Part shown: positions 8,952-17,951 of the stretch, one piece after another
Position numbering within the stretch: position 1 is the stretch's first letter
Layout: each line of letters opens with the position of its first letter
Source: Longicatena caecimuris
GTDB lineage: Bacteria > Bacillota_I > Bacilli_A > Erysipelotrichales > Erysipelotrichaceae
Assembly (NCBI RefSeq): GCF_004341945.1
Contig: NZ_SMBP01000023.1
Location: forward strand, 1-51,805
Reading direction: 5' to 3'
Length of the DNA: 51,805 nucleotides
The notes under the pieces: model-generated
The model's database searches: none
Seen by the model: only the letters and a program-made list of their open reading frames with translations
What the model was told of the DNA's origin: nothing
Translations under genes and position numbers: made by a program

Positions 8952-10320
8952 ATATGTACATCAGGATGATATCTTTCTGGTTGGAAAACGTATCCTTCTC
9001 ACTACTTCTCTTCAAGAGAATCATTTGCTCATCAAAAATTTCTGGAAACAATTCAATGCAAAATTAAAAAGTGTGCATATGCCCTTAACACAACCTTGGA
9101 TAAAATACGGTATTATGCTTCGTGAAGACACTAAATTATATTATTTCTGCGGTGTTCCCTCACTCAACTGTTATCCTCTGGATTTTGAGCTGTTCCACAT
9201 TCCCAGAGGTGCTTTCTTACATTTTACGCATCATGGAGGTATGGATCAATTGCCGGAAACCATTACGACGATATGGAAGCAGGAACTGCCGGCATCCCCT
9301 TATCAAGCTCTATCTTCAACTATCTGTTATTATGAAGTATATGAGGAAGGTTTTATGTTTCAATCTTCCACATCCACCATTCAGCTGTATATCCCCATAC
9401 AGGAAGAAGTAACCCCCTTTGCCTATCTTCCTGCTAAGACACTTTTAGCATCACAACCCAGAAATAGCAATGCCAACACATGGTTTGGTATGGACTTTAA
9501 TATGAACTTATATAAGGGTTGCTGTCATGGCTGTGTATATTGTGATTCACGCAGTAAATGCTATCAGGTTGCTGATTTTGATATTGTCAAAGGCAAACAA
9601 AATGCTTTGGCAATTTTGGAAATGGAACTGCGAAAAAAGCGAAAGAAAGGAACGATTGGCATTGGCGCTATGTCGGATACCTACAATCCTTTTGAAAAAA
9701 CACAATGTCTTACGAAAGGAGCCTTAGCATTAATCGAACGTTATGGCTATGGGGTCGGTATTGATACGAAAAGCACCTTGATTCTACGTGACATTGACAT
9801 ATTAAAACGTATCGCTAAACAATATCCAAGCATTTTTAAAATCACGATTACCTGTGCGCAAGATTCCTTATCGAAACAAATAGAACCCTTTGCCCCGGTA
9901 TCTTCTAAACGCTTTGAAACCGTAAAAGCATTACGCGAAGCCGGCTTATTTACCGGTATCCTCTTAATGCCTATCCTGCCTTTTATTAATGATACCGAAG
10001 AAAATATTCTCACCATTGTTCAAAAATCACATGAAGCTCATGCCAATTTTATATTTGTATATGGCGGCTTCGGTTTATCTTTACGTGACAATCAACGGGA
10101 TTATTATTATCACTGGCTAGATCAGCATTATCCCGGATTACGTTTTACGTATGAAGAACATTATCATAAATGCTATTCCTGTAATTCTCCACACTCTCGA
10201 CATTTGTATAAACTATTTGTAAAAGAGTGTCGCAAATATGGCATCTTATATCGTATGAGTGATATTATACGTGCTTATAAATCAGCGATTCCAAATGAAC
10301 AACTACAACTAACATTATAA
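8941..10320 (+). CDS. GyrI-like/radical SAM (spore-photolyase-like) fusion protein
   Basis: A 459-residue fusion. Residues 1-155 look like a second GyrI-like effector-binding domain (KRILLTTSLQENHLL at the start, FHIPRGAFLHFTHHGG in the middle). Residues 160-459 form a radical SAM core of the spore photoproduct lyase-like (SplB-like) type. The cluster cysteines are Cys194, Cys198 and Cys201 (CX3CX2C in KGCCHGCVYC). They are followed by an IGIGAMSDTYNPFE glycine-rich SAM-binding segment. A C-terminal CYSCNS motif could bind a second cofactor or zinc. SplB-like proteins outside spore formers are mostly uncharacterised. The fused ligand-binding domain and the WYL/GyrI/GNAT neighbours suggest modification or detoxification of a small molecule, which is an inference. 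Confidence 0.8.
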   Translation: MKSEYVHQDDIFLVGKRILLTTSLQENHLLIKNFWKQFNAKLKSVHMPLTQPWIKYGIMLREDTKLYYFCGVPSLNCYPLDFELFHIPRGAFLHFTHHGGMDQLPETITTIWKQELPASPYQALSSTICYYEVYEEGFMFQSSTSTIQLYIPIQEEVTPFAYLPAKTLLASQPRNSNANTWFGMDFNMNLYKGCCHGCVYCDSRSKCYQVADFDIVKGKQNALAILEMELRKKRKKGTIGIGAMSDTYNPFEKTQCLTKGALALIERYGYGVGIDTKSTLILRDIDILKRIAKQYPSIFKITITCAQDSLSKQIEPFAPVSSKRFETVKALREAGLFTGILLMPILPFINDTEENILTIVQKSHEAHANFIFVYGGFGLSLRDNQRDYYYHWLDQHYPGLRFTYEEHYHKCYSCNSPHSRHLYKLFVKECRKYGILYRMSDIIRAYKSAIPNEQLQLTL

Positions 10321-10368
10321 AGGAATGTCATATACCTATTTTTGAGGTAAAAGACATTCCTTTCTTTT
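10321..10368 (+). terminator. Intrinsic terminator of WYL operon
   Basis: AGGAATGTC and GACATTCCT arms with a nested ACCT/AGGT pair, followed by TTCTTTT, directly after the radical SAM stop codon. Confidence 0.85.
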
Positions 10369-10475
10369 ACTTAGATACATAAAAAATAACTATGTACCTC
10401 CTAATGTACTACTAAAGCACTCCTAACTTCTTTGAATTCATGTACTTTTAAATGCAAAAAATGATTACTTTGCAT

Positions 10476-12059
10476 TCATTTTTTCTGATAGATACATTTG
10501 CCATCTTTCCATGTTTCTAACACTTGTATCGTATCTAGCTTCGTCTGATCTACCAGATAAGGATTTTTATCCAGAAGAATAAAATCTGCTTGTTTTCCTT
10601 CTTTAAAGCTTCCCTTTTTATCTTCTTCAAAATATTGATGTGCCACATGAATCGTCAAGCCACGCAAGGCATCTTCCACAGATAAAGCTTCTGTATTTCC
10701 TATCTGTTGTCCACTCTTTGTTTTTCTATTCACTGCACACCATAATGTTTTAAACATATTTGGTGGAATGACCGGACTGTCATTATGAAAGGTATAGGGC
10801 AAATGCAATTCCTTGGCTGTATGTGCCGGTGAAATCTTATCCGCTCTTTGTTTCCCAAAATTTTCAATATGAATATCGCCCCAATACCAGGTGTGCGCAA
10901 CAAAGAAAGATGGAATCATATCTAATGCCGGCATTCTTTCCAGTTCTTCCTTACGGACCAGTTGGGCATGAATCATGACCGGACGATGCGTCGTTGCCTC
11001 AGGATGTTGTTTCATGACCTTTTCAAATTGTGTAACGTATTGTCTTGCGGCAGCATCGCCATTGCAATGTATGAGCAATTGACGTTTCTTTATAATACTT
11101 TTTTCAATACGCTGATACATCTGCGCATCTGTCATCGCCGGATACCCACGATCCTCACTTCCACGATATGGTTCCAGCATCCATGCCGTCTTACCTTGTG
11201 GTGAGCCATCAGCAAACGTCTTGTAACCACCTAATCTCAAATGATTCTGGTACCGCTCATACGTCGGGTATTGGGTAAACAAATCCTTTTCTTCACTTAC
11301 ATCTGCATAAGCAACCACATCGAGATATAGGGTATTTGACTTAGCGGAAGCCAATAATAACTGAAATAAAGATGATTGCGTAAATCCTTCTTGCACTGTG
11401 GTAATCCCATTGCTGGCATAAATTGCCTGTGCTTCTTTCATCAGCTCTAACATTGTTTCCATGGATGGCATAGGTACTTGATTTTGAAAAGATACAAAAG
11501 CCCTTTCTTCCATATAACCATTCATACTACCATCAGCATCTCTGCCATATCTTCCTCCCTCTGGATCTTTCATTGCATTGTGTAAACCACATGCCTGCAA
11601 GGCAGCGCTATTGGCAACTCCCATATGTGAAGATGCATGAGAAATGTAAATTGGTTGCTCCATACTGATTTCATCAAGCACATGTCGGTCAGGATGTCTT
11701 TTTTCTTTCATGAAATTATGATCATAATTCGCACCAATCAGCCAGTCCTGCTTTCCCAATTTTCTATCTTTCGCAAACTCCTTCATTTTTATAATGATGT
11801 CATCAAATGATGTTGCATCACTTAAATCACAAAGGCGAAGTGCATTGGCTACTCCTGTAAAATGAGAATGTGCATCAAGAAAGGCCGGCAGCATTGTTTT
11901 CCCACACAAATCATGAATTTCTGCCTCTGGAAAACGTTTTATTAAATCAGAGCGATTTCCTAATCCCACAATATACTCATCTTCAAAGCAAATTGCTTCT
12001 ACTTGTTTTTGCATATCTTCCATTGTCAAGATAGTTCCATTTACATAGATATGTTTCAT
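10476..12059 (-). CDS. Amidohydrolase family protein (YtcJ-like)
   Basis: A 527-residue metal-dependent hydrolase of the amidohydrolase family 3/YtcJ group, full length. The HxH metal site is in AFLDAHSHFTG (near residue 62). Other family marks are SHMGVANSAAL, LLIHCNGDAA and the C-terminal GKQADFILLDKNPY. These enzymes hydrolyse N-acyl or N-formyl amide bonds; the natural substrate is not known. There is no signal peptide, so it acts in the cytosol. It is a single-gene unit transcribed leftward. Confidence 0.88.
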   Translation of the reverse strand: MKHIYVNGTILTMEDMQKQVEAICFEDEYIVGLGNRSDLIKRFPEAEIHDLCGKTMLPAFLDAHSHFTGVANALRLCDLSDATSFDDIIIKMKEFAKDRKLGKQDWLIGANYDHNFMKEKRHPDRHVLDEISMEQPIYISHASSHMGVANSAALQACGLHNAMKDPEGGRYGRDADGSMNGYMEERAFVSFQNQVPMPSMETMLELMKEAQAIYASNGITTVQEGFTQSSLFQLLLASAKSNTLYLDVVAYADVSEEKDLFTQYPTYERYQNHLRLGGYKTFADGSPQGKTAWMLEPYRGSEDRGYPAMTDAQMYQRIEKSIIKKRQLLIHCNGDAAARQYVTQFEKVMKQHPEATTHRPVMIHAQLVRKEELERMPALDMIPSFFVAHTWYWGDIHIENFGKQRADKISPAHTAKELHLPYTFHNDSPVIPPNMFKTLWCAVNRKTKSGQQIGNTEALSVEDALRGLTIHVAHQYFEEDKKGSFKEGKQADFILLDKNPYLVDQTKLDTIQVLETWKDGKCIYQKK

Positions 12060-12344
12060 CTTATCCCTACTTTCTACCTTTATTATAGCTTACGATCATG
12101 TGAAAAATACGGTTTATCAATGTTGGAGTAATTTAAAATATTTGATTGCTTTATGTATGCGAATCGTTTATGATGCTGTTTTATGCCATAGTAAAATACC
12201 AATATGCTTTTTCCCCGGCTTTGCAAATCCGATATTCTATTTTCATAAATCGTTTTGAATAGTCCTTTATTTCATGAAATTTGTATTTACTTCTTTACAT
12301 CGTTTTTTACGTTCTACTTTACTGCATACAAACTCATAGACAGT

Positions 12345-12374
12345 AAAAAAACAGGCATTTTTATAAACACCTGT
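12345..12374 (-). terminator. Intrinsic terminator after second degV
   Basis: On the minus strand ACAGG and CCTGT arms are followed by seven T residues, just past the stop of the DegV gene at 12382. The remaining 12060-12344 stretch shows AT-rich promoter-like sequence for the amidohydrolase gene and no convincing gene. Confidence 0.7.
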
Positions 12375-12381
12375 CAACATT

Positions 12382-13242
12382 TTAATCCTCTAATACCTGA
12401 ATACATATTCCTATCGTTCCCGGACCCGTGTGCACACCAAGGGCCGGAGATACTTGATCACTGACAAATACATCCATATGAGGTAGCTTCGGAAGCAAAT
12501 CTTGCTTAATTTCCTCACATAATGCAGCAGCATCACCATGCATAATGGAGACATTATATTTCTTATGATTACCGGCAAATTGCAAAGCCAATTCTTTGGT
12601 CTTGGATATGGATTGCTTTCTTCCTCTTACCTTTGCTACCGTATAATACACACCATCTTCATTACATGATATAATTGGCTTTAAATGTAAGGCATTCCCG
12701 AATAATGAGGCAACCAGGCCGATTCTACCACCTTTTTGCAGATATTCTAAAGTTTCCACAACAAAGAACACCTTACAATTCATTACTTCTTTTTCTAATT
12801 TCTCACAAATTGCTTGATAACTCATGCCGGCTTCTAAATAACGAGCCGCTTGAATGGCATGAAATCCTGATCCGATGGAAATATTTTTTGTATCCAACAC
12901 AAAGAACTCCAATCCTTCATAATTTTTTGCCAATAAATTGATCATATTATTCGTGCCACTTAAGCCACTGGATATCGTAACAGCAATGACCTTTTCATAA
13001 CCATCTGCTTTTATACGATCAAGTATCTTCTGAATATGTTCTCCAGAAGGTAATGATGTCTTAGGGATTTCCTTTTCTAAACCACGGTATACTTCTTCAG
13101 CGGTAATATCTACACCATCCATATATTCACGATCTTTATATAATACCTTTAAAGGAATAACATACATTCCATATTTATCTACGAATTCCTGCGGTACATT
13201 ACAACAGCTATCCACCAGAATAGCAATCTTTTCTTTATTCAT
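12382..13242 (-). CDS. DegV family fatty-acid-binding protein
   Basis: A 286-residue DegV/FakB protein. Motifs are AILVDSCCNVP, KTSLPSGE, ISSGLSGTNNM and LQKGGRIG. It binds fatty acid for phosphorylation by FakA. GGAGG precedes the ATG. It is only moderately similar to the DegV protein at 5082-5927, so the two probably have different acyl preferences. The gene has its own promoter, with a perfect palindrome between the promoter and the ribosome site. Confidence 0.9.
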   Translation of the reverse strand: MNKEKIAILVDSCCNVPQEFVDKYGMYVIPLKVLYKDREYMDGVDITAEEVYRGLEKEIPKTSLPSGEHIQKILDRIKADGYEKVIAVTISSGLSGTNNMINLLAKNYEGLEFFVLDTKNISIGSGFHAIQAARYLEAGMSYQAICEKLEKEVMNCKVFFVVETLEYLQKGGRIGLVASLFGNALHLKPIISCNEDGVYYTVAKVRGRKQSISKTKELALQFAGNHKKYNVSIMHGDAAALCEEIKQDLLPKLPHMDVFVSDQVSPALGVHTGPGTIGICIQVLED

Positions 13243-13262
13243 GAACTTTGAACCTCCATTTA

Positions 13263-13279
13263 TATTTCAAATTGAAATA
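13263..13279. promoter_or_regulatory. Palindromic operator upstream of degV
   Basis: TATTTCAA-A-TTGAAATA is a perfect inverted repeat with 8-bp arms. It lies between the -10 box and the ribosome site of the DegV gene. TTGAAA-type palindromes are typical of lipid-metabolism regulators of the FabT/MarR kind, which would suit a fatty-acid-binding protein; this link is inferred. Confidence 0.5.
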
Positions 13280-13295
13280 CGATTGTTACATACAT

Positions 13296-13324
13296 AGTAT
13301 AGTATAATTCTTATAATTAGTCAA
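13296..13324 (-). promoter_or_regulatory. Promoter for degV
   Basis: On the minus strand TTGACT (13319-13324), a 17-bp spacer and TATACT (13296-13301). The -10 box is about 54 nt upstream of the ATG at 13242. Confidence 0.7.
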
Positions 13325-13423
13325 TCTAGTTTCTATAACTAAATGAATTGTCCACATGATGTAAACGTACCTTTCTTTTTTCTTGTTTCTTCTTCATGAT
13401 CCATAACTGCTATCATCCGCACA

Positions 13424-13455
13424 CAAAAAAAGCTGTCATCTTTAAGACAACAGCT
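13424..13455 (-). terminator. Intrinsic terminator of NifU-like/GGGtGRT operon
   Basis: On the minus strand AGCTGTTGTC and GATGACAGCT arms around TTAAA, followed by seven T residues, 15 nt after the GGGtGRT stop. Confidence 0.9.
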
Positions 13456-13470
13456 CATTTCTTATCAAAA

Positions 13471-14472
13471 TTATTTGTTCAATGCTTCTGATACAGCTAC
13501 AGCTACAGCTACGGAAGCACCAACCATAGGGTTGTTACCCATACCGATCAGACCCATCATTTCTACGTGAGCAGGAACACTTGAAGAACCAGCAAACTGA
13601 GCATCAGAATGCATACGTCCCATTGTATCTGTCATACCGTAAGAAGCAGGACCTGCAGCCATGTTATCTGGGTGCAATGTACGACCTGTACCACCACCAG
13701 ATGCTACAGAGAAGTATTTTTTACCCTGTTCGATACATTCTTTCTTATATGTACCTGCAACTGGATGCTGGAAACGTGTTGGGTTAGTAGAGTTACCAGT
13801 GATAGAAACGTCTACACCTTCGTGATGCATGACAGCAACACCTTCACGTACATCATCTACACCATAGCAGTTAACAGCAGCTCTTTCTCCATTAGAGTAA
13901 GCTTTTCTGTAAACTTCTTTTAATTCACCTGTGAAGTAGTCAAATTCAGTTTCAACGTGTGTAAATCCATTGATACGAGAAATGATCTTCGCAGCATCTT
14001 TTCCTAAACCATTCAGGATAACGCGCAGTGGTTCTTTACGAGCCTTGTTAGCGTTACGAGCGATACCGATTGCACCTTCAGCAGCAGCGAAACTTTCGTG
14101 TCCTGCCAAGAATGCGAAACATTTTGTGTTGTCATCCAACAACATAGCAGCCAAGTTACCATGTCCCAGACCAACCTTACGATCGTCTGCAACAGATCCA
14201 GGAATACAGAATGCCTGTAACCCTTCACCTAATGATTTCGCTACTTCATAAGCTGTTTTATCACCTTTTTTGATAGCGATTGCTGCACCGGCAATATATG
14301 CCCAGCATGCATTTTCAAAACAAATTGGCTGAATGCCTTTTACGATGTTGTATACATCAACACCTAAATCATCACACAGTGTTTTTGCTTCTTCGATGGA
14401 AGAAATACCATATGAGTTTAATACTTCATTGATTTTATCAATACGTCTTTCGTATCCTTCAAATAATGCCAT
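13471..14472 (-). CDS. GGGtGRT family protein
   Basis: A 333-residue protein carrying the motif that names its family, SGGGTGRTLHPDN (near residue 265). Other conserved stretches are GQPICFENACWAYIAGAA-like sequence near residue 50, GHGNLAAMLLDD and SSVPAHVEMMGLIGMGNNP. No transmembrane segment is seen. The family has no assigned reaction known to me. It is regularly found beside a NifU-like scaffold, as here, where the two genes are 11 nt apart, so a role in iron-sulfur or metallocofactor handling is likely but inferred. AGGAGG precedes the ATG. Confidence 0.85.
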   Translation of the reverse strand: MALFEGYERRIDKINEVLNSYGISSIEEAKTLCDDLGVDVYNIVKGIQPICFENACWAYIAGAAIAIKKGDKTAYEVAKSLGEGLQAFCIPGSVADDRKVGLGHGNLAAMLLDDNTKCFAFLAGHESFAAAEGAIGIARNANKARKEPLRVILNGLGKDAAKIISRINGFTHVETEFDYFTGELKEVYRKAYSNGERAAVNCYGVDDVREGVAVMHHEGVDVSITGNSTNPTRFQHPVAGTYKKECIEQGKKYFSVASGGGTGRTLHPDNMAAGPASYGMTDTMGRMHSDAQFAGSSSVPAHVEMMGLIGMGNNPMVGASVAVAVAVSEALNK

Positions 14473-14483
14473 GATTTTTCCTC

Positions 14484-15176
14484 CTATTCGTGTCTTGGGT
14501 CGATGTACTTAACAGCATCTGCATAACGACCATAAGTTTTCTTTGCATTGTTCAGAGCTTCTTCAGGGTTAGTGCCCTTTTTAACAGCGTCCATGAATAC
14601 ACCCATGTTTACGTATTCATAACCGATGATTTCATCATTTTCATCAAGACCCATCTTTAAGATATAGCCTTCAGCTAAGTCCAAGTAACGAGGTCCTTTT
14701 AATTTTGTTGAGTAAACTGTACCAACCTGAGAACGTGTACCTTTACCTAAGTCTTCCAAACCAGCTCCAACTGGAAGTCCGTTTTCAGAGAATGCAGACT
14801 GTGTACGTCCATAAACGATCTGCAGGAACAGTTCACGCATAGCTGTGTTGATAGCATCACAAACTAAGTCTGTATTTAATGCTTCAAGCAGTGTTTTACC
14901 AACGATAGCCTCACTAGCCATAGCTGCGGAGTGAGTCATACCGGAACATCCTAATGTTTCAATCAGTGCCTCTTCGATGATACCTTCTTTAACGTTCAGT
15001 GTCAGTTTGCAGGCACCCTGCTGTGGAGCACACCATCCAATACCATGTGTCAAACCTGAAATATCTTTGATTTCTCTGGAGTTTACCCATTTTCCTTCTT
15101 CAGGAATAGGTGCACAACCATGGCTTGCACCACACTTAACAGTGCACATGTTTTCAACTTCTTTTGAATAAATCAT
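14484..15176 (-). CDS. NifU/IscU-like iron-sulfur cluster scaffold protein
   Basis: A 230-residue relative of the NifU/IscU scaffold. Conserved cysteines occur in CTVKCGASHGC (N-terminus), in GWCAPQQGAC and in ETLGCSGMTHSAAMASEAIVG; the last contains the scaffold-type Cys-Ser/Gly motif. The start at 15176 has AAGGAG 7 nt upstream, so the 14 upstream codons are discarded. It is longer than classical IscU (about 130 residues), with an added C-terminal part ending in KTYGRYADAVKYIDP. It is first in a two-gene operon with the GGGtGRT protein and has an unusually long leader. Confidence 0.85.
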   Translation of the reverse strand: MIYSKEVENMCTVKCGASHGCAPIPEEGKWVNSREIKDISGLTHGIGWCAPQQGACKLTLNVKEGIIEEALIETLGCSGMTHSAAMASEAIVGKTLLEALNTDLVCDAINTAMRELFLQIVYGRTQSAFSENGLPVGAGLEDLGKGTRSQVGTVYSTKLKGPRYLDLAEGYILKMGLDENDEIIGYEYVNMGVFMDAVKKGTNPEEALNNAKKTYGRYADAVKYIDPRHE

Positions 15177-15353
15177 GTCATTTCTCCTTTCTCGCATAAT
15201 CCATGAAAGATTTACCATAGTGCTACTTTAACGCTTGTGTAGCTGTCTTGACAATGTCATTTTCCTCTATTTAAAATAACATCATCGAGGACGTTTTCCC
15301 TACGAAATTTCTATTTGACAATATCTTCACAAGAAATGTCGTCCTACTTCATT

Positions 15354-15382
15354 ATTTTAATTCTTTTCCTATTTTATGTCAA
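15354..15382 (-). promoter_or_regulatory. Promoter for NifU-like/GGGtGRT operon
   Basis: On the minus strand a perfect TTGACA (15377-15382), a 17-bp spacer and TAAAAT (15354-15359). The predicted start leaves a leader of about 170 nt before the ATG at 15176. That leader contains AGGACG and CGTCCT segments that can pair about 50 nt apart. Confidence 0.65.
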
Positions 15383-15420
15383 CATAATTAGGCCTTTTTA
15401 TCCTTACCAGAAAGGGTGTA

Positions 15421-15445
15421 AAAAAGCGTCCCAAAAGGAACGCTT
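15421..15445 (-). terminator. Intrinsic terminator before epimerase 3' end
   Basis: On the minus strand AAGCGTTCC-TTTT-GGGACGCTT followed by T residues. It ends transcripts of the epimerase gene that stops at 15453. Confidence 0.85.
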
Positions 15446-15452
15446 CTCTAAA

Positions 15453-16451
15453 TTATAGCTCATGAACCTGCCTGCTTTGATACCATGCAATCGTTGCCCT
15501 TAGCGTGTCCTTCATACTTCTTGATTGATAATCCAACTGTGTGGTAGCATGTTCATGTGAAAAGCGCACATTTGATGCTAAAGTATAAAGAGAATATGGA
15601 GTATATAATGGGCGCTGATGGCGCAATTTTGCATATCCTGAAATTATAGGGGCAAAGGCTTTTGCCACCCACATAGGTAACATAAACAGTGTATCTTTTC
15701 CACATAAAGAGGCGGTTATATCTAGAATATCGGATATCTTATAATATTGATTGGATAAAATATAACAATCTCCTTTTTCTCCATGTTCTAAAGCCGCAAT
15801 ACATCCTTTCGCGACATCTCTGACATCAACAAAGTCGTAACCACCAGAAACACCAGCCAGCAATTTTCCTTCCAGATAATCGCTTATCATCTGCACTAAA
15901 TAATTGTTCTTGGTTCCATATGGCCCTAAGATACCGGAAGGATGAACAATAACGGCATCCAAACCATTGGCAACCTCATCCATGACCAGTTGAGATGCAA
16001 GTGCTTTTGTTTTGGCATATCCACCTTTTACAAGGGACGCATCAAAGTGATGCACCTCAGTAATTATTTGCGGATACGTTTTTTCGGGTATAGCATGTAC
16101 AGAGCTGGTGTATAAGAAACGCTTTATATGATATTGCTTTGCGAATTGCAGCATCGTTTTTGTGCCTAAGACATTCACATCATAAAGTTTAGTGGATACT
16201 TTTCTTTGAATATCAACAATCCCTGCGGCATGCAATAGATACACTTCTTTATCTTGTAAGTTCGCAAAAAAGGGAAGCAAACTATCCGGTTCTAAGACAT
16301 CTCCTTTATAATAATGTACATAACTATCATCAGTTGCATGATCCTGCGGCATGATAAGCGCACGTATTTCATAAGATGTTTCATGAAGTTCCTGCAGGAT
16401 GGCTTTTCCCAAATGTCCGTTTGCTCCTGTTAGTAAGATTGTTTTTTTCAT
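15453..16451 (-). CDS. NAD-dependent epimerase/dehydratase (extended SDR)
   Basis: A 332-residue extended short-chain dehydrogenase/reductase. The Rossmann motif is LTGANGHLGKAILQEL at residues 6-21. The catalytic Tyr-Lys pair is in GGYAKTKALASQL, which keeps YxxxK. A typical substrate-domain segment VIVHPSGILGPYG follows. It resembles dihydroflavonol-4-reductase-like and 3-beta-HSD-like enzymes; the substrate cannot be read. It is a single gene transcribed leftward. Confidence 0.87.
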   Translation of the reverse strand: MKKTILLTGANGHLGKAILQELHETSYEIRALIMPQDHATDDSYVHYYKGDVLEPDSLLPFFANLQDKEVYLLHAAGIVDIQRKVSTKLYDVNVLGTKTMLQFAKQYHIKRFLYTSSVHAIPEKTYPQIITEVHHFDASLVKGGYAKTKALASQLVMDEVANGLDAVIVHPSGILGPYGTKNNYLVQMISDYLEGKLLAGVSGGYDFVDVRDVAKGCIAALEHGEKGDCYILSNQYYKISDILDITASLCGKDTLFMLPMWVAKAFAPIISGYAKLRHQRPLYTPYSLYTLASNVRFSHEHATTQLDYQSRSMKDTLRATIAWYQSRQVHEL

Positions 16452-16630
16452 AAACTCACACTTCTTTCCATCATTTTCTGCGCCAACCTTTACGGTATGT
16501 GAAAAACGAAATGAAGTTGTGAATATGCTAATCTCTCTCTTATATTATAACGCTATGAAAAGCACTGTACTACTCTTTTACAATGCTTTTACAAATCCTA
16601 CATTTTCTCATGCGATATTGCATCAGAAAA

Positions 16631-17047
16631 TCATATTTCAAATGTTTCAGATGAAAAATTACTATAAAATCGACCACTTTCTGCCGTAAAACGAAGCACA
16701 CAATAATCAGGATCATTTACACCTTGCGGATAATACATCGTATCGTTTTCTTGCCAGATCATTTCTTTCGAAACGGCATCTTCCAACACTTCCATTTTTC
16801 CTATCAGCATGACACCGCGAAAAAACCGTTTATCACAAAAATAAATACACGCTTTATCATTCTTTCGATACTGCTCTACCCGCATCGAAGATGTATTGGT
16901 TGTAAAATAGAACACTTTGATACCTTCTCTTTTACGTGGTGGCAACATCGCCTTCGTATTAGGAAATCCTTTCTCATCAACTGAACTGATGAAAGATACA
17001 CTTTGTTTATCAATTAGGTTCCCGATCGTTTTTACTTTATCGCGCAT
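16631..17047 (-). CDS. Pyridoxamine 5'-phosphate oxidase family protein
   Basis: A 138-residue flavin-binding split-barrel protein of the PNPOx-like group. Typical segments are SVSFISSVDEKGFPNTKAM at the N-terminus, FYFTTNTSSMRVEQYRKNDKAC in the middle and GVMLIGKMEVLEDAVSK. It is too short to be a true PdxH and lacks that C-terminus. It is probably a general FMN- or heme-binding stress protein. AGGAGG lies 8 nt before the ATG. Confidence 0.85.
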   Translation of the reverse strand: MRDKVKTIGNLIDKQSVSFISSVDEKGFPNTKAMLPPRKREGIKVFYFTTNTSSMRVEQYRKNDKACIYFCDKRFFRGVMLIGKMEVLEDAVSKEMIWQENDTMYYPQGVNDPDYCVLRFTAESGRFYSNFSSETFEI

Positions 17048-17158
17048 ACATAACGCCTCCTCATATATCTACACTTTACCTGAAAGTCATTTGTTAAGCA
17101 ATCGTTTTATTGCTTTTCATAAAATCAATCTGCTTTCATGAGGAAGATTCGCATAAAT

Positions 17159-17716
17159 CTATTTTACATCAAAAGAGGAAGATGCAGTTCTTCGTTCATA
17201 TACCAGATCAACGATACCGTTATAGCTTTGTATATGCAACAAAGTTAATTTTCTTTCAATATCCGTGTTATGAAACAATCGTATGCCTGTACCTAGAAGA
17301 GTAGGAATAACATTGATATGATATCGATCAATGCTGTCGGCTTGCATGATTTGATTCACAATGGATGCACCACCACAAATCCAGATATCTTTTCCCGGTT
17401 GTGTTTTTAAATGTCTTATCAATGCCACAGGATCTTCCATAGTGAACCTTATCTTTTCAGTAGATGCCTCAGTTTGATGTGTAATGATATAACTGGTAAG
17501 AGTAGGATATATCCATTGTTTTGGTGATATTTCAGTACGTAGCTGATGATACGTATTTGCCCCCATAATGACAGTATCTACACCTTGGATAAAGGTTTCA
17601 TATGTAATCATATCATTTTGATTGGCATCCTCCCCTGCTAACCAAAAAACTTTGCCATTTTTATCAGCGATGAATCCATCTAAACTCATAGCGATAAAAA
17701 GAATTGTTTTACGCAT
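17159..17716 (-). CDS. Dihydrofolate reductase/RibD C-terminal-like protein
   Basis: A 185-residue member of the DHFR-fold RibD_C family. The N-terminus has the family signature MRKTILFIAMSLDGFIAD, and IWICGGASIVNQIM is the NADPH-binding region. LYERR-like sequence (VYERR) lies near the end. The start at 17716 has AAAGGCGG 8 nt upstream, so six upstream codons are dropped. It is a reductase of unknown substrate, not a proven folate enzyme. It was the gene next to ssrA before the mobile element inserted. Confidence 0.87.
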   Translation of the reverse strand: MRKTILFIAMSLDGFIADKNGKVFWLAGEDANQNDMITYETFIQGVDTVIMGANTYHQLRTEISPKQWIYPTLTSYIITHQTEASTEKIRFTMEDPVALIRHLKTQPGKDIWICGGASIVNQIMQADSIDRYHINVIPTLLGTGIRLFHNTDIERKLTLLHIQSYNGIVDLVYERRTASSSFDVK

Positions 17717-17903
17717 AACATAACCGCCTTTCATTGTCTTTTCTAGTATGGCAAATTATAGGCTGTTTATAAGGTGATGGATGGTAATGTAAACTACATA
17801 TTAAGGCAGCTGTTTCTCTTTTGAATTTCCATAAGCAAACATTAAATGCTTATAAGTCACATTATTTTAAGCTTTTTCATCAAAGCTAGTTCCCTTACAA
17901 TAA

Positions 17904-17951
17904 CAAAAAAAACGATATCTTGCATATCCATTACGAAATCAACATATCGTT
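17904..17951 (-). terminator. Original tmRNA terminator, now separated from ssrA
   Basis: On the minus strand AACGATAT and ATATCGTT arms are followed by eight T residues. Joining the two element ends would place this hairpin about 12 nt after the tmRNA CCA end. It is therefore the ancestral ssrA terminator. It now lies 10.7 kb from ssrA and just past and over the end of the serine recombinase gene. Confidence 0.8.

Noticed and set aside
12255-12464. Rightward 69-codon frame between amidohydrolase and degV
   Set aside because: It overlaps the 3' end and terminator of the DegV gene and has no ribosome site.
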